Shown in pieces: positions 45,422 to 54,022 of a stretch of 64,000 nt of DNA; within the stretch, counting starts at the first letter, position 1; the number at the start of each line of letters is the position of its first letter. The position numbers and the translations under genes were made by a program. The DNA lies in the NCBI GenBank assembly GCA_040772845.1, contig JAXGXG010000001.1:5332001-5396000 (forward strand), written 5' to 3'. The DNA is from PWXP01 sp040772845. Its GTDB lineage: Bacteria; Planctomycetota; Planctomycetia; Pirellulales; Thermoguttaceae. The notes under the pieces are model-generated. The model was not told the DNA's origin. It searched no databases and saw only the letters and a list, made by a program, of their open reading frames with translations.

Positions 45422-46276
45422 ATGAACATGCGAATGTATCTGCCGCCAGAGGCCGGGGGTTTCACGCTTTCGCCGCGGTCCATCACTCCGTACCCTCCGC
45501 TCGGCTTCATTCCATTTCAAGAGCACGAACTGGGGAACGGCGACGTCTACGGTTTGTATTGGGCGATCGGGAGAGAAGATCAATCGCCTCTCGTGTTCGT
45601 CACCTATCACGACGAATGGGGTGTCGGTCCAAACTACTCGTCGGTGGAGGCTTTTCTTCGGGTGGCCGGTCGGGTTCAGGAACACGAATTCGTTCCCGAC
45701 CCCGATCCGTCCGAGGATCCGGATTCTCCGACGCTTCTCACGCGCGAAGCGCGAGAACGCCAACGAGACGGGAAGCTCGACGAGGCGATGCAGCTCATCC
45801 AACGTGCACTTACCATCCTTCCCGAGTTCACGGAGGCCCGCGTCCTCCTTCTCTCGCACCTTCGCCGACTCCGGCGCATCCCGGAAGCCTGTGGTGCCGC
45901 CGTTGAGGCGATTCGTTCGCCTCGCTCCCTCGGCGACGCGACACCGGCCGCATCGTGGCTCGCAAGACAGCCGCCAGTCGGAGAAATGTCGGGAGACCCA
46001 ATTTTTGCGAACCGCGCGCAGATTTCGCTGGCGTTCGGCGGTGTCAAGACGAACGCGCAGTACCCCGTGCTACTCGAGGCCATTGACCAGTATGAGCAGA
46101 CCGGGCAGTTCGTCGCAGCGTTGAATCTACTTCAGTCTTACGGCGAGTACATGTACAGCGAAACCACCGCTTTTCAGGAACGCTACAATTTTTCCCTCGC
46201 CTGGTTCGGTGAACGATACCGAAACATCTGCGCCAACGCCGGGTTTCCGGACCGTACACAATCGCCGGCGGCCTAA
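45422..46276 (+). CDS. cassette gene, hypothetical protein (possible immunity-like)
   Basis: 284 residues, no recognised family. The first 85 residues (FIPFQEHELGNGDVYGLYWA, then PLVFVTYHDEWGVGPNYSSV) recall the shape of SMI1/KNR4 (SUKH) immunity-type domains; the middle has a TPR-like repeat (ARERQRDGKLDEAMQLIQRA). No signal peptide. It lies between two attC-like sites only 4 bp after one and ending in the other, which is the normal layout of a promoterless integron gene cassette. Lower similarity to core genes suggests transfer. The immunity reading is a guess. Confidence 0.65.
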   Translation: MNMRMYLPPEAGGFTLSPRSITPYPPLGFIPFQEHELGNGDVYGLYWAIGREDQSPLVFVTYHDEWGVGPNYSSVEAFLRVAGRVQEHEFVPDPDPSEDPDSPTLLTREARERQRDGKLDEAMQLIQRALTILPEFTEARVLLLSHLRRLRRIPEACGAAVEAIRSPRSLGDATPAASWLARQPPVGEMSGDPIFANRAQISLAFGGVKTNAQYPVLLEAIDQYEQTGQFVAALNLLQSYGEYMYSETTAFQERYNFSLAWFGERYRNICANAGFPDRTQSPAA

Positions 46277-46374
46277 CCCAGCGCATGCAGCCGACGAGAA
46301 CGCGGCACTCAAAGTAGTGTAAACTGTTCGGGTAGCGCGGCCGCGTTCTCGCGGCTGATGCGCAGCCGTTAGCC
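46271..46374 (+). other. attC recombination site 1
   Basis: 104 bp from GCCTAAC (46271) to GTTAGCC (46368-46374), the complementary outer boxes. Inside, CGAGAACGCGGC and GCCGCGTTCTCG are exact inverted copies. It overlaps the stop of the previous gene and ends 6 bp before the next. This is a textbook attC layout. Confidence 0.75.
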
Positions 46375-46380
46375 CCTTCG

Positions 46381-47370
46381 ATGATACTGCTCACATTCAC
46401 AGCCAGATCGATGACGAACACCGCCTGCTTGCTTGCGGTCTGTGCGCTTGCTTCAATGACATCGTGCGCTACCGAGGATGCTTCGCCACCAGTTGCACAA
46501 ATGGGCGCGGATGATTCACGACAGACCGCTCCGGTTGAGGTCCACCGAATCGACTTGTCGGAACGAACGGATCTGCACCTTGCAGACGATCTAAAGAAAG
46601 TGCGTCAGAGAACGACGCCGATCATGGTTGATCTAACCTGGTCGAAGGTCGACGGCGACCTGCTTGAGCATCTGCATGGTCTGGAGAACTTAAGGGGGCT
46701 TTACCTGTTCGGAACCGATGTCTCCGATGACGAGTTACAGCATTTGAGCGAATTGCCAGACCTGCAGTCCATCGACCTGGGAGGGTGCAATGTCTCTATC
46801 GAGGGCATCCTCCGCTTACGGTCGTCCCGCAAACTCAAACGACTCGGGCTTGCAGATGTTCGCCCGCCACTTGATGACAAAGCGATCAAGCGGATTGTAT
46901 CTGCATGGCCAAATTTGGAATCGATCAGCCTTGACAGCTCTGATATCACCGATGACGGGCTTTTCCACGTTGGGAAACTCCGTCGCTTGCGGTACTTGAA
47001 CGTATCCCGAACGCAGATCACTGATAAGGGATTGGTCCCACTTGCCGGCCTGTGTCAGATAACTACGCTTCATGCCAACAACACGAAAATATCTGATGAG
47101 GGGATGGTGCATTTGGGCACGATGACGAGCCTTGAGAAACTGGATTTGAACTTCACAGGCATCTCGAACCGGGGGCTGAAAGAAGTCCGCGGTTTGACAA
47201 ATCTGAAAGGAATTTACTTTGTTGGCACGAAGGTGACCGATGACGGCCTCGAATATCTCAAGCCACTGAAGACGATCGAGTTCGTAGGGCCGAGCGAAAA
47301 CATCAGCTCAAATGCACTAAAGGCGTTGAAGCAATCACTGCCGCTGTTCGAGAAAAACAATCGGGGCTAA
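46381..47370 (+). CDS. cassette gene, secreted leucine-rich repeat protein
   Basis: 329 residues. An N-terminal signal (NTACLLAVCALASMTSC) ends in a cysteine, suggesting a lipoprotein; ATG 46411 may be the true start. The rest is a run of about nine leucine-rich repeats of the planctomycete type (for example LRYLNVSRTQITDKGLVPLA and LEKLDLNFTGISNRGLKEVR), with the L-x2-L-x-L-x2-T/N-x-I-T-D pattern. Such proteins bind other proteins at the cell surface. Promoterless between attC sites; expression would depend on a cassette-array promoter. Confidence 0.85.
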   Translation: MILLTFTARSMTNTACLLAVCALASMTSCATEDASPPVAQMGADDSRQTAPVEVHRIDLSERTDLHLADDLKKVRQRTTPIMVDLTWSKVDGDLLEHLHGLENLRGLYLFGTDVSDDELQHLSELPDLQSIDLGGCNVSIEGILRLRSSRKLKRLGLADVRPPLDDKAIKRIVSAWPNLESISLDSSDITDDGLFHVGKLRRLRYLNVSRTQITDKGLVPLAGLCQITTLHANNTKISDEGMVHLGTMTSLEKLDLNFTGISNRGLKEVRGLTNLKGIYFVGTKVTDDGLEYLKPLKTIEFVGPSENISSNALKALKQSLPLFEKNNRG

Positions 47371-47491
47371 CCATGCGGTGAACGCGAGCGGCTACATTTC
47401 CGGCGATTCAACCGTTAAACTATTGGAAAGGTACTCGGTGATTCGACGCGGTTCCTGATGGCCCGCCGCCGCGTTACCTTGGTCGTTCGCT
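47352..47491 (+). other. attC-like site 2
   Basis: GGCTAACC (47365-47372) on the left, GTTACCTTGGTCGTTCGC (47473-47490) on the right. The 15-mer GTTACCTTGGTCGTT recurs exactly in site 3 at 49314-49328. The hairpin is less regular than the others. Confidence 0.55.
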
Positions 47492-47525
47492 GGCAGAGAC
47501 ACACTCGCACACGAAAGAGCACGCC

Positions 47526-48761
47526 ATGTTCTCTCGCACTTCGACACGCTGGCTCGCACCGTTGCTGATCCTTGCTGGCGTCGGCGCGGTCGTCGCGTAC
47601 AACCGGATGTCGGCAAACACAACTTCCGCCGCAGTCTCGCCGGATCGCGGTCAGCTCACGACCCTCAATGCACCGCGCAACAAGCACCATCCGGTCGTCA
47701 TGCCGCAAATCGACTGGAAGCCCGGCGAGCCGTGGCCCGGCCAGTGGATCAAGTATGCGCCCGACAGCGAGTTGCCGAACGGACTGACCGTCGAGGTCAC
47801 GCAAGGCGTCATTACGGCTGTCGCCAAGGACGAAGGCGACGAGCGCGACTACGACATTCTTGGCACGCGCTACGTCATTGGCGATCTGGATGCCACCGAC
47901 GTCACGCCCGCCCTCTGGCGTTCGCTCGACTTCGAGATGCCCAAGCCCGATGGCAGCGTCGCCGAACTGAGCGTGCTGCGCCCGCTGTGGTGGATCGAGG
48001 AAACCGGCGCGAAGGTCGGTGAGACGATTGATCTGGGCATGCACGAGATCGGCATTTCGGGCATGGCCAAGGTGCTCACGATCGGCCCCTGCGACGTGGA
48101 CTCGCGCGACAACTCAAAGGGCTCGCAGATCGTCACCGGCAAGATCAAACACCACAACGCGGAAGTGTGGGATCTCGTCTTCAGCCACGACACAGCCAAG
48201 CCGCTGGGAGTGACGGCCAATCACCCGATCTTCTCCGAGGACCGCGACGACTGGGTTCCCGCAGGTGAACTCCGCATCAACGAGAAGGTCCGCACGCTCG
48301 ACGGCACGGCGACGCTCACTGGCAAATCCAAGCGCCCAGGGCGCGAGACGGTTTACAACCTGGAAGTCCACCGCAGCCACGCCTACCACGTCTCGCAGTT
48401 CGGCATACTTGCCCATAATGCCAATGTTCTGAATTGCTTCAAGGTCTCGAAGGTCGCGCCTGATTGGACAACCAAGGGATTCCATGTCCACGTCGATGGG
48501 GTCGAGATTGCGCTGCGTCCCGGGCAGAATGGCACTGTAGTTCTCAAGAAGGTCTTCAGTTCAACTCCCGACTCGGCATTCAATACTGCCTCTCGCCGAA
48601 TGCAGACGGTCCTCGGTGATGCGTCAGTACGGGCGCGCCTACATCGCGATGCGGTCCGCGCACGCGATTACCTGAAGGGACTCGGGGACGCACAGTCCAT
48701 TGCGAAATCTGGCGAGTTGACTTTCCTCATCAAGGCTCTGGAGAAGATGGGGCTTCAATGA
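47526..48761 (+). CDS. Hint-domain polymorphic toxin 1 (secreted)
   Basis: 411 residues. A transmembrane or signal segment at residues 9-27 (WLAPLLILAGVGAVVAYN) is followed by a conserved pre-domain (GTRYVIGDLDATDVTPALWR, RPLWWIEETGAKVGETIDLG). Then comes the C-terminal part of a Hint domain: PLGVTANHPIFSEDRDDWVP, and YNLEVHRSHAYHVSQFGILA ending in HN. The usual catalytic Cys start of Hint is not seen, so it may be a shortened form. The last 110 residues (from NCFKVSKVAPDWTTKGFHVH) differ completely from those of toxin 2 and are the likely toxic domain; no family named. It overlaps the next gene by 4 bp. Confidence 0.8.
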   Translation: MFSRTSTRWLAPLLILAGVGAVVAYNRMSANTTSAAVSPDRGQLTTLNAPRNKHHPVVMPQIDWKPGEPWPGQWIKYAPDSELPNGLTVEVTQGVITAVAKDEGDERDYDILGTRYVIGDLDATDVTPALWRSLDFEMPKPDGSVAELSVLRPLWWIEETGAKVGETIDLGMHEIGISGMAKVLTIGPCDVDSRDNSKGSQIVTGKIKHHNAEVWDLVFSHDTAKPLGVTANHPIFSEDRDDWVPAGELRINEKVRTLDGTATLTGKSKRPGRETVYNLEVHRSHAYHVSQFGILAHNANVLNCFKVSKVAPDWTTKGFHVHVDGVEIALRPGQNGTVVLKKVFSSTPDSAFNTASRRMQTVLGDASVRARLHRDAVRARDYLKGLGDAQSIAKSGELTFLIKALEKMGLQ

Positions 48762-49267
48762 CACCAGCCACATTACACGAGTTCCTTGTACGCGGCGTTT
48801 TGAGTCCGATCCGCCATGGATTGGCTCCTGCAGAGGTTCACACCTTGTGCGGCGATCCCACAGATACGTCTGTTTCGCTTAAGCCCCGCATCTGGAAGTA
48901 TGGATCGTTACAAGTTGCCTTTTCCCGGGCGAAATTGAGCGGATCAGAATGCGTGAATTTCATCGGCTTGTACTACCGAGAGGAGCCATTCTGGTTGCCC
49001 CCGGCCATTTTACTGGCCGACTGGTGGCTATCTGTTGGCACGACATTGCCGGAATTCCAGAACCGCCTCAAGGAACTTGACGTGCCCTTTGTCATCGATT
49101 CTCAGTTGACGTTCGAGTCTCAGACTACGCTGAAGGTCGGCATTGGCGTCTGTGTCTGCTTCACCATCGATGGTGCCGAGCCAGTCATTGACTCAATGCA
49201 GTTCACAGCACGAGCAAAGGCAGCGAACCAGGCGCTGAACCCGACCGGGAACAGGCCGGCGAGTTGA
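48758..49267 (+). CDS. putative immunity protein 1
   Basis: 169 residues, start coupled to toxin 1 (ATGA overlap). Pattern: TLHEFLVRGVLSPIRHGLAP, then IWKYGSLQVAFSR, similar to small immunity-like proteins often found with Hint toxins and in integron cassettes; no signal peptide, so it acts in the cytoplasm. The last 15 residues (AANQALNPTGNRPAS) are encoded by the attC site, as seen in many cassette genes. Role inferred from position and size. Confidence 0.7.
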   Translation: MTPATLHEFLVRGVLSPIRHGLAPAEVHTLCGDPTDTSVSLKPRIWKYGSLQVAFSRAKLSGSECVNFIGLYYREEPFWLPPAILLADWWLSVGTTLPEFQNRLKELDVPFVIDSQLTFESQTTLKVGIGVCVCFTIDGAEPVIDSMQFTARAKAANQALNPTGNRPAS

Positions 49268-49332
49268 GTCCTTCGTGATGTCAACGCTATTCGCGCCGGC
49301 CTGTTCCCGGCGCGTTACCTTGGTCGTTAGGC
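49210..49332 (+). other. attC recombination site 3
   Basis: Central arms CCGGGAACAGGCCGGCG and CGCCGGCCTGTTCCCGG are exact 17-bp inverted copies. The right side has GTTACCTTGGTC then GTTAGGC (49326-49332). It starts inside the immunity gene and ends 21 bp before the next start codon. Confidence 0.75.
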
Positions 49333-49353
49333 AACAGAACGTCGAGTTCCGCC

Positions 49354-49494
49354 ATGGACACTCCGCAACCCAACGCACCGAACCATGACGACACGCCCCC
49401 GACCGAGTGGACATGGCCCATCGTTGGGTCCGTCATTGCATTTCTCGTCTTCATCTCATGGACGGGTAAAGGGGTCGGGTATCTTTACCCTTGA
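49354..49494 (+). pseudogene. truncated cassette gene (membrane protein start)
   Basis: MDTPQPNAPNHDDTPPTEWT then WPIVGSVIAFLVFISW, a start of a single-span membrane protein; at 49461 it runs into the REP of RAYT copy 3 and stops 11 codons later. The rest of the gene is not found after the RAYT unit. Confidence 0.7.
49464..49490 (+). repeat. REP-like palindrome before RAYT copy 3
   Basis: GGGTAAAGGGGTCGGG/TATCTTTACCC, the same sequence as at 34518 and 44314. Confidence 0.8.
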
Positions 49495-50534
49495 CAGTGC
49501 TGGTGGAGGATGGTAATCTCAGGTCATGCCACGACGATTGCGAGTTGCCACGGGGGGATATGCGTACCATGTGCTGAACCGTGGGGTGGGCAAAAGGCGC
49601 CTGTTCGCCAAAGAGCGGGACTTCGAGGCGTTCGAGGAGATCATCGGCCAGGCGAAGGAGCGGTTGCCGATGCGCGTGCTGGCGTGGTGCGTTATGCCGA
49701 CGCATTGGCATTTCGTTCTTTGGCCGCGCGAGGATGGCGACCTGTCGGAGTTCATGCGTTGGTTGACGGTCACGCACACGCAGCGCTGGCACGCGGCGCA
49801 TCGGACGGCGGGAACCGGCCCGCTTTACCAGGGCCGCTTCAAGTCGTTCCCGATTCAGGAAGACGACCATCTTGTGACCGTGTTGCGGTACGTGGAGCGG
49901 AACCCGGTGCGCGCGAAGCTGGTGGCAGAGGCCGATGCCTGGCGGTGGTCGAGCCTCTGGCATCGCACGCACCGCAACCGCGCCAGCTTGGTGGATGCCG
50001 GCCCGGTGGCGCTTCCGCGGCGCTGGCGTCGGCACGTGCAAGCTGCGCAAACCGAGGCGGAGCTGGCGGCGCTAAAGCGTTCGGTGGTGCGTGGTTCGCC
50101 TTTCGGCGACGCCGATTGGCAGCAGCGCACCGCAAAGCAGTTAGGCCTCGAATCGACGCTTCGCCCCCGCGGCCACCCCTGGCCTGGCAAATCGTCTTAC
50201 ACGGCCGGAACCGACCCGATACAGACCGGCGGATTTGGCTGCATTGGCCACACAAGTCCTTATTAGAAAGCAGTTTACGAACATGTCTCGGACGCGGTTG
50301 CGGCGCGTTAGGTGGTCGACGCCGACCTGACAACATCCCTGCCCTAGATTGCACCCGCCTCCGGAGGGGGTGGTGGGTGCGGGCTTGGCGCGATAGGCGG
50401 ACCAGATAACACGCGGACAGCGAAATTGCGAAATGATGGCAGGGTCTTGACCGGCAACGGGTTACGGGACAGAATTGGCGTTGGCTCGGGGGTTCTTGTC
50501 CCGCCGAACCGGCGGGCCTAACGAATTAGTACGG
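49466..50534 (+). repeat. 1.07-kb near-identical duplication, copy B
   Basis: Counterpart of 44316-45384. The copies part inside the attC-like site (GCCTAAAG in A, GCCTAACG in B). Confidence 0.85.
49526..50266 (+). CDS. REP-associated tyrosine transposase (RAYT), copy 3
   Basis: Protein identical to copy 2 (44376-45116), including the altered 26-residue C-terminus. HUH motif MPTHWHFVLWP and catalytic Tyr in YVERNPVRAKLV present. It interrupts the cassette gene begun at 49354, showing that the RAYT unit was carried within a cassette when the segment was duplicated, or inserted and was then copied by cassette recombination. Confidence 0.88.
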   Translation: MPRRLRVATGGYAYHVLNRGVGKRRLFAKERDFEAFEEIIGQAKERLPMRVLAWCVMPTHWHFVLWPREDGDLSEFMRWLTVTHTQRWHAAHRTAGTGPLYQGRFKSFPIQEDDHLVTVLRYVERNPVRAKLVAEADAWRWSSLWHRTHRNRASLVDAGPVALPRRWRRHVQAAQTEAELAALKRSVVRGSPFGDADWQQRTAKQLGLESTLRPRGHPWPGKSSYTAGTDPIQTGGFGCIGHTSPY

Positions 50535-50566
50535 CTACAGGCTGGCGGGATAAATACAAGTTGCCC
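50495..50566 (+). other. attC-like site 4
   Basis: Counterpart of 45345-45417: CTTGTCCCGCC pairs with GGCGGGATAAATACAAG; GGGCCTAAC (50514-50522) faces GTTGCCC (50560-50566). Closer to a canonical attC than the copy at 45345. Confidence 0.5.
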
Positions 50567-50630
50567 AGACCGGCATGGGTTTTGCTGCGGAGGTGGAGGG
50601 TTGCAAAGCCGCCGAAAATACTGTATTGGT

Positions 50631-50690
50631 TGCGAGAAACGTTCCGAAGCAACATAGCTTGCTGATGTTGACGTCGGAACGTTTCTCGCA
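50631..50690. repeat. 17-bp perfect inverted repeat upstream of toxin 2
   Basis: TGCGAGAAACGTTCCGA (50631-50647) and TCGGAACGTTTCTCGCA (50674-50690), with AACAT/ATGTT pairing inside. Could be a promoter operator, an attC relative or an RNA hairpin. Confidence 0.5.
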
Positions 50691-50909
50691 CCTGCGTTCT
50701 TTGATTGTCGCGTCATTGCACCCTCTCGGACCGCGTGAATCCGCCGGCTTGGCAACAATTCGCTGCAGTTGACCTGCTATGGTGAGAGTGATTCATGGTC
50801 ACGTGCATGTGGCCAGATTTTGAGTTGCTTCACACTTGTGCGAAATGTGCCGCAGGCAACTGAGCTCCAACGTTCGCTGCCAGAGACCCTTGCACGAAAG
50901 GAGCACGGC

Positions 50910-52157
50910 ATGTTCTTTCGCACTTCGACCCGCTGGCTCGTCCCGATCCTGGTACTCGCCGCCTGCGGTGCCGGTCTGACGTACAACCGCATCGTCGCGA
51001 CACACTCCGAGGCGGCCGTCGACTCGCAGCAAGCACGGGTCGCATCCAATCCGGCTTCGCCTTCCAGTAAGCGGCTGCCCATAACGGTCCTGCCGTCGAA
51101 GGAGGACGCGGAGGAGTTCCCGCCGTATTGGGTCAAACTCCCCGGAGACGATGTGCTGCCGCATGGGCTGGGCATCGAGATCACTGCGGGAGTCATCACC
51201 GGAGTCGCACGAGAAGAAGGCGACACGACGGACTACCAAATCCTCGGCACGCGGTATCTCCCCGGCGATCTCGATTTCACCGACGTCACCCGGCCGCTCT
51301 GGCGGTACATCGATCTTCGGCTGCGCAAGCCCGACGGCAGCGTCGCCAACATCAACGTCGGCCGGCCGCTCTGGTGGATTCAGGAGACGGGCGCCGAAGT
51401 CGGCGGCACCATTGACCTGTCGATGGTCGAAGTGGGCATCGAGGGTCAAGCCGAAGTGCTGCGCATCAGACCCTGCGACGCGGACTCGCGCGAGGGCGAC
51501 CGCACCAGCAATCTGGTCATCGGCAAGATCGAGCACGAGAACGCCATCGTTCTCGATCTTGCGTTCAACAACGATACAGCCAACCCGCTCGGCGTGACCG
51601 CCAACCATCCGCTGTTCTCCGCCGACCGCGACGACTGGGTTCCCGCCGGTGAAGTCGAGATCGGCGAGAGGCTGCAAACCACAAACGGGACTGCGACGCT
51701 GACCGGCAAGTCACAACGTCCCGGCCGCCACAAGGTCTACAATCTCGAAGTCCACCGCAGTCACTCCTACTACGTCTCGCAGTTCGGCATCCTTGCGCAC
51801 AACACAGGAATCGGTTGTAATCCCGGCACGCTGGAATACATCGGCAACAAGGTGTGGAAGTCGAACCGGGGGATCATCTACGAAGCCGAAAAGCAGTTCG
51901 GCAACCGCGTGAAGCACGTCTTGGCGCACACAACTCCCAACCCGCTCAAGACAAAGCACAGCGTTTCGCGCAACCAAGTCATCGGCCTCGTCGATGAGGC
52001 CTGGACCAGACGCGTTGGCTCCGGTGTCCTGATCGGGCCCAATCGGGTCTGGGAAGTCGATATCGGCCGTGTCGTCGGAACCCTTGGCGAAACGCGCATG
52101 CGTTTGGTCGTTCGAGAGGGAACCATGAAAATCATCACGGCATTCCCCATCTTCTGA
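50910..52157 (+). CDS. Hint-domain polymorphic toxin 2 (secreted)
   Basis: 415 residues from ATG 50910, which has AAGGAG at the right distance; the frame is open to 50769. Same architecture as toxin 1: membrane/signal segment (WLVPILVLAACGAGLTYN), pre-domain (GTRYLPGDLDFTDVTRPLWR, RPLWWIQETGAEVGGTIDLS), Hint part (PLGVTANHPLFSADRDDWVP, YNLEVHRSHSYYVSQFGILA). The C-terminal 115 residues are unrelated to toxin 1: NRVKHVLAHTTPNPLKTKHS followed by VSRNQVIGLVDEAWTRR. The KHVLAH...K..HSV pattern recalls BECR-fold RNase toxins, in which the His residues are catalytic; this is tentative. Followed by a putative immunity gene. Confidence 0.8.
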   Translation: MFFRTSTRWLVPILVLAACGAGLTYNRIVATHSEAAVDSQQARVASNPASPSSKRLPITVLPSKEDAEEFPPYWVKLPGDDVLPHGLGIEITAGVITGVAREEGDTTDYQILGTRYLPGDLDFTDVTRPLWRYIDLRLRKPDGSVANINVGRPLWWIQETGAEVGGTIDLSMVEVGIEGQAEVLRIRPCDADSREGDRTSNLVIGKIEHENAIVLDLAFNNDTANPLGVTANHPLFSADRDDWVPAGEVEIGERLQTTNGTATLTGKSQRPGRHKVYNLEVHRSHSYYVSQFGILAHNTGIGCNPGTLEYIGNKVWKSNRGIIYEAEKQFGNRVKHVLAHTTPNPLKTKHSVSRNQVIGLVDEAWTRRVGSGVLIGPNRVWEVDIGRVVGTLGETRMRLVVREGTMKIITAFPIF

Positions 52158-52180
52158 TTGCACTGACACCGAATGGCCCC

Positions 52181-52627
52181 ATGAAGCAGAATCAGGCAGT
52201 TTGGTATCCGGGCTGGTACAACCTGGACCAGTCCCTCGACGTTGGCGAGGAGAGCGAGTACTCACTCTTCCGGTGCGTTCCGGATCACTTAGCAAAATTC
52301 GGGGACCAGGTCTTCTACAACGATTTGTGGAATCCGGCAAATATGCGTCTGGTCAGAGCAACGGTTCAGTCCATCACGAATTCGGTTTTGGGCGAGATAC
52401 TGAGAATCGACACCGGCGAACACTTTGATTATACGATCACCTTGTCCGACGGAACGGAGCTGCTCGTCAACGTTGAAGAAGAGCCCGGTAAGCTATACGA
52501 GCGTCTGGGTGGAGACTGGATTGTGTCTACGAGAGTTGTGGATGATTGGTGTATGGTCGTCGAGCTGTGCGAGAACAAAGCAGCTAACAAGGCGCTGAAC
52601 CCGACCGAGAACAAACCAGCGACTTGA
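52181..52627 (+). CDS. putative immunity protein 2
   Basis: 148 residues, 23 bp after toxin 2. Soluble, acidic, beta-rich (for example EILRIDTGEHFDYTITLSDG), no signal peptide. Not a recognised family. The C-terminus ENKAANKALNPTENKPAT is encoded by attC site 5, as for immunity protein 1 (AANQALNPTGNRPAS). Immunity role inferred from gene order. Confidence 0.65.
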   Translation: MKQNQAVWYPGWYNLDQSLDVGEESEYSLFRCVPDHLAKFGDQVFYNDLWNPANMRLVRATVQSITNSVLGEILRIDTGEHFDYTITLSDGTELLVNVEEEPGKLYERLGGDWIVSTRVVDDWCMVVELCENKAANKALNPTENKPAT

Positions 52628-52692
52628 GCCTTCCGCCAAGTCAACGTCTCTCGCGCCGGCTTGCTCCCGACGGGTTAGCTGTTTCGTTGGGC
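52571..52692 (+). other. attC recombination site 5
   Basis: AACAAAGCAGCTAAC (52574-52588) pairs with GTTAGCTGTTTCGTT (52674-52688) with two mismatches; the right core is GTTGGGC (52686-52692). The left part GCTAACAAGGCGCTGAACCC is a wording very common in attC sites. Confidence 0.75.
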
Positions 52693-52706
52693 ACAGAAAT
52701 GGAACC

Positions 52707-52835
52707 ATGAAAAACCACACACTGCCACGACTTGACGAGGATCCAGACACTCGGGCCAAGCTGCTCCCTTTTTGCCGGCTTTCCCCAGGGGAGATATGGA
52801 TGGACCCTGTCAGGGGACGGGTAAAGGGCGGGTAA
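52707..52835 (+). pseudogene. truncated cassette gene after attC 5
   Basis: MKNHTLPRLDEDPDTRAKLL then PFCRLSPGEIWMDPV, after which it enters a REP-like tandem (52818-52848) and stops. Starts 14 bp after the attC core, as a cassette gene should. The rest is missing. Confidence 0.6.
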
Positions 52836-52848
52836 AGGGGCGGGTAAA
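52818..52848 (+). repeat. three short tandem REP-like units
   Basis: GGGTAAAGGGC, GGGTAAAGGGGC, GGGTAAAG in a row, shortened forms of the REP at 34518. Confidence 0.65.
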
Positions 52849-53250
52849 GCTGCCATGAGGGAAAGGCGACATTAGGGGGCGGCGCGCACCTTCTACGGGA
52901 CCGCCGGGGGCGGTTTTTGAAAAGGCCTCGGTTCTGACGCGGGTGTCCGGCACAAGCGATCTCTGTCGATGCGAAAGGCTCTTCTCGCCAACCTGGTAAA
53001 TACGAGGCTCCAAGAGCCCCACGTTGCCTTATCCGACGTTCGAGCCACGACAGAGCGCCATGCTTTACTACGAGCTTGGCACACGCGTGGAAGGTAAACC
53101 TCCGCCGCGTGGCACTGCCCATGGGGTCAACGACGTTATCGGGTGCTTATGCCGGACACGGTCGCGTCGGGACTTGGAGCCTCAGGGTTGCATTGTACTT
53201 TCTCTTCCCCCAAGTGGGCAAGCACGGCGCCAGGATGTCACCGAGAGTAG
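52849..53250. other. non-coding stretch, nothing recognised
   Basis: About 400 bp between the broken cassette and the hairpin repeat; no gene or clear repeat seen. Confidence 0.4.
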
Positions 53251-54022
53251 AACCCCGGGGTCAGGCCTACACGTTACACTTTGCGGAGATACGTGCATAG
53301 ACATGCAATGGGCAGCCGGCAGGCGGGCGGCGTCCTCTGGTTCCTCCGCGGGCTCCTGTTCGTTTTCTGGACTGGGTCAATGGCCGAAATGGAAAGAAGG
53401 AAGGAACAGGAGGAAGCAGAGGGAGCAGAGAAAGGAAAGGGATGTGGTGCGTTGCTGGATTCCGCGGGGCCCGCTCTCGCTAGCCGCGGCCGGGATCGAT
53501 CGTGACTGGCCAGCTACAGGCAGGGTTCATCCGAGATATGCCCCAACGCACGGCCGCCGCCAAAGGCGGCGGCCGTGCGTTGGGGGGAGTGAGGAGTTGG
53601 CGGTTGCCGCCCGGTAGCTCGCTGACCACGGCTCCAGCCGGGCAAGCCGGCATGGTGACCGCCCGCATTCCGGCGGCTGCGCGCCGGAATGCGGGAAGAA
53701 CGGAAGAAAGGACGGTTGCTTGTGTAGTGGTCAATCATTCGCTCCACCGGCACGTTGCCGGCGGTTGCGGCCGGGAACCGGTCGGCGCGCCTGGCCCGGC
53801 CTAGCCCTGAACGCCCCACAAACCCCGCCGCTGCCACTTGTCACCCAACCGATAGTCGGGATAGAATGCAGCCCGGCGGGACGGCGCCCGGCATAGAAAC
53901 TCCATAGGCGCTCCTGCTAGGGCGGTTTGAGTTCAACTTCCTTCTATCCCGCCCGCTCCCGCCCGGGGTTCCTCCATGGCGTGGCCTTTCGCGGGAGCGG
54001 GCGGGATAGAAGCCTTAACATT
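53251..54022 (+). repeat. hairpin-rich 775-bp repeat, copy 2
   Basis: Near-identical to copy 1 and followed by the same zeta-like gene, so this copy arose with a larger duplication (42666-44340). One base is missing in the 16-bp hairpin (GGCTGCGCGCC instead of GGCTGCGCCGCC). Confidence 0.8.
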
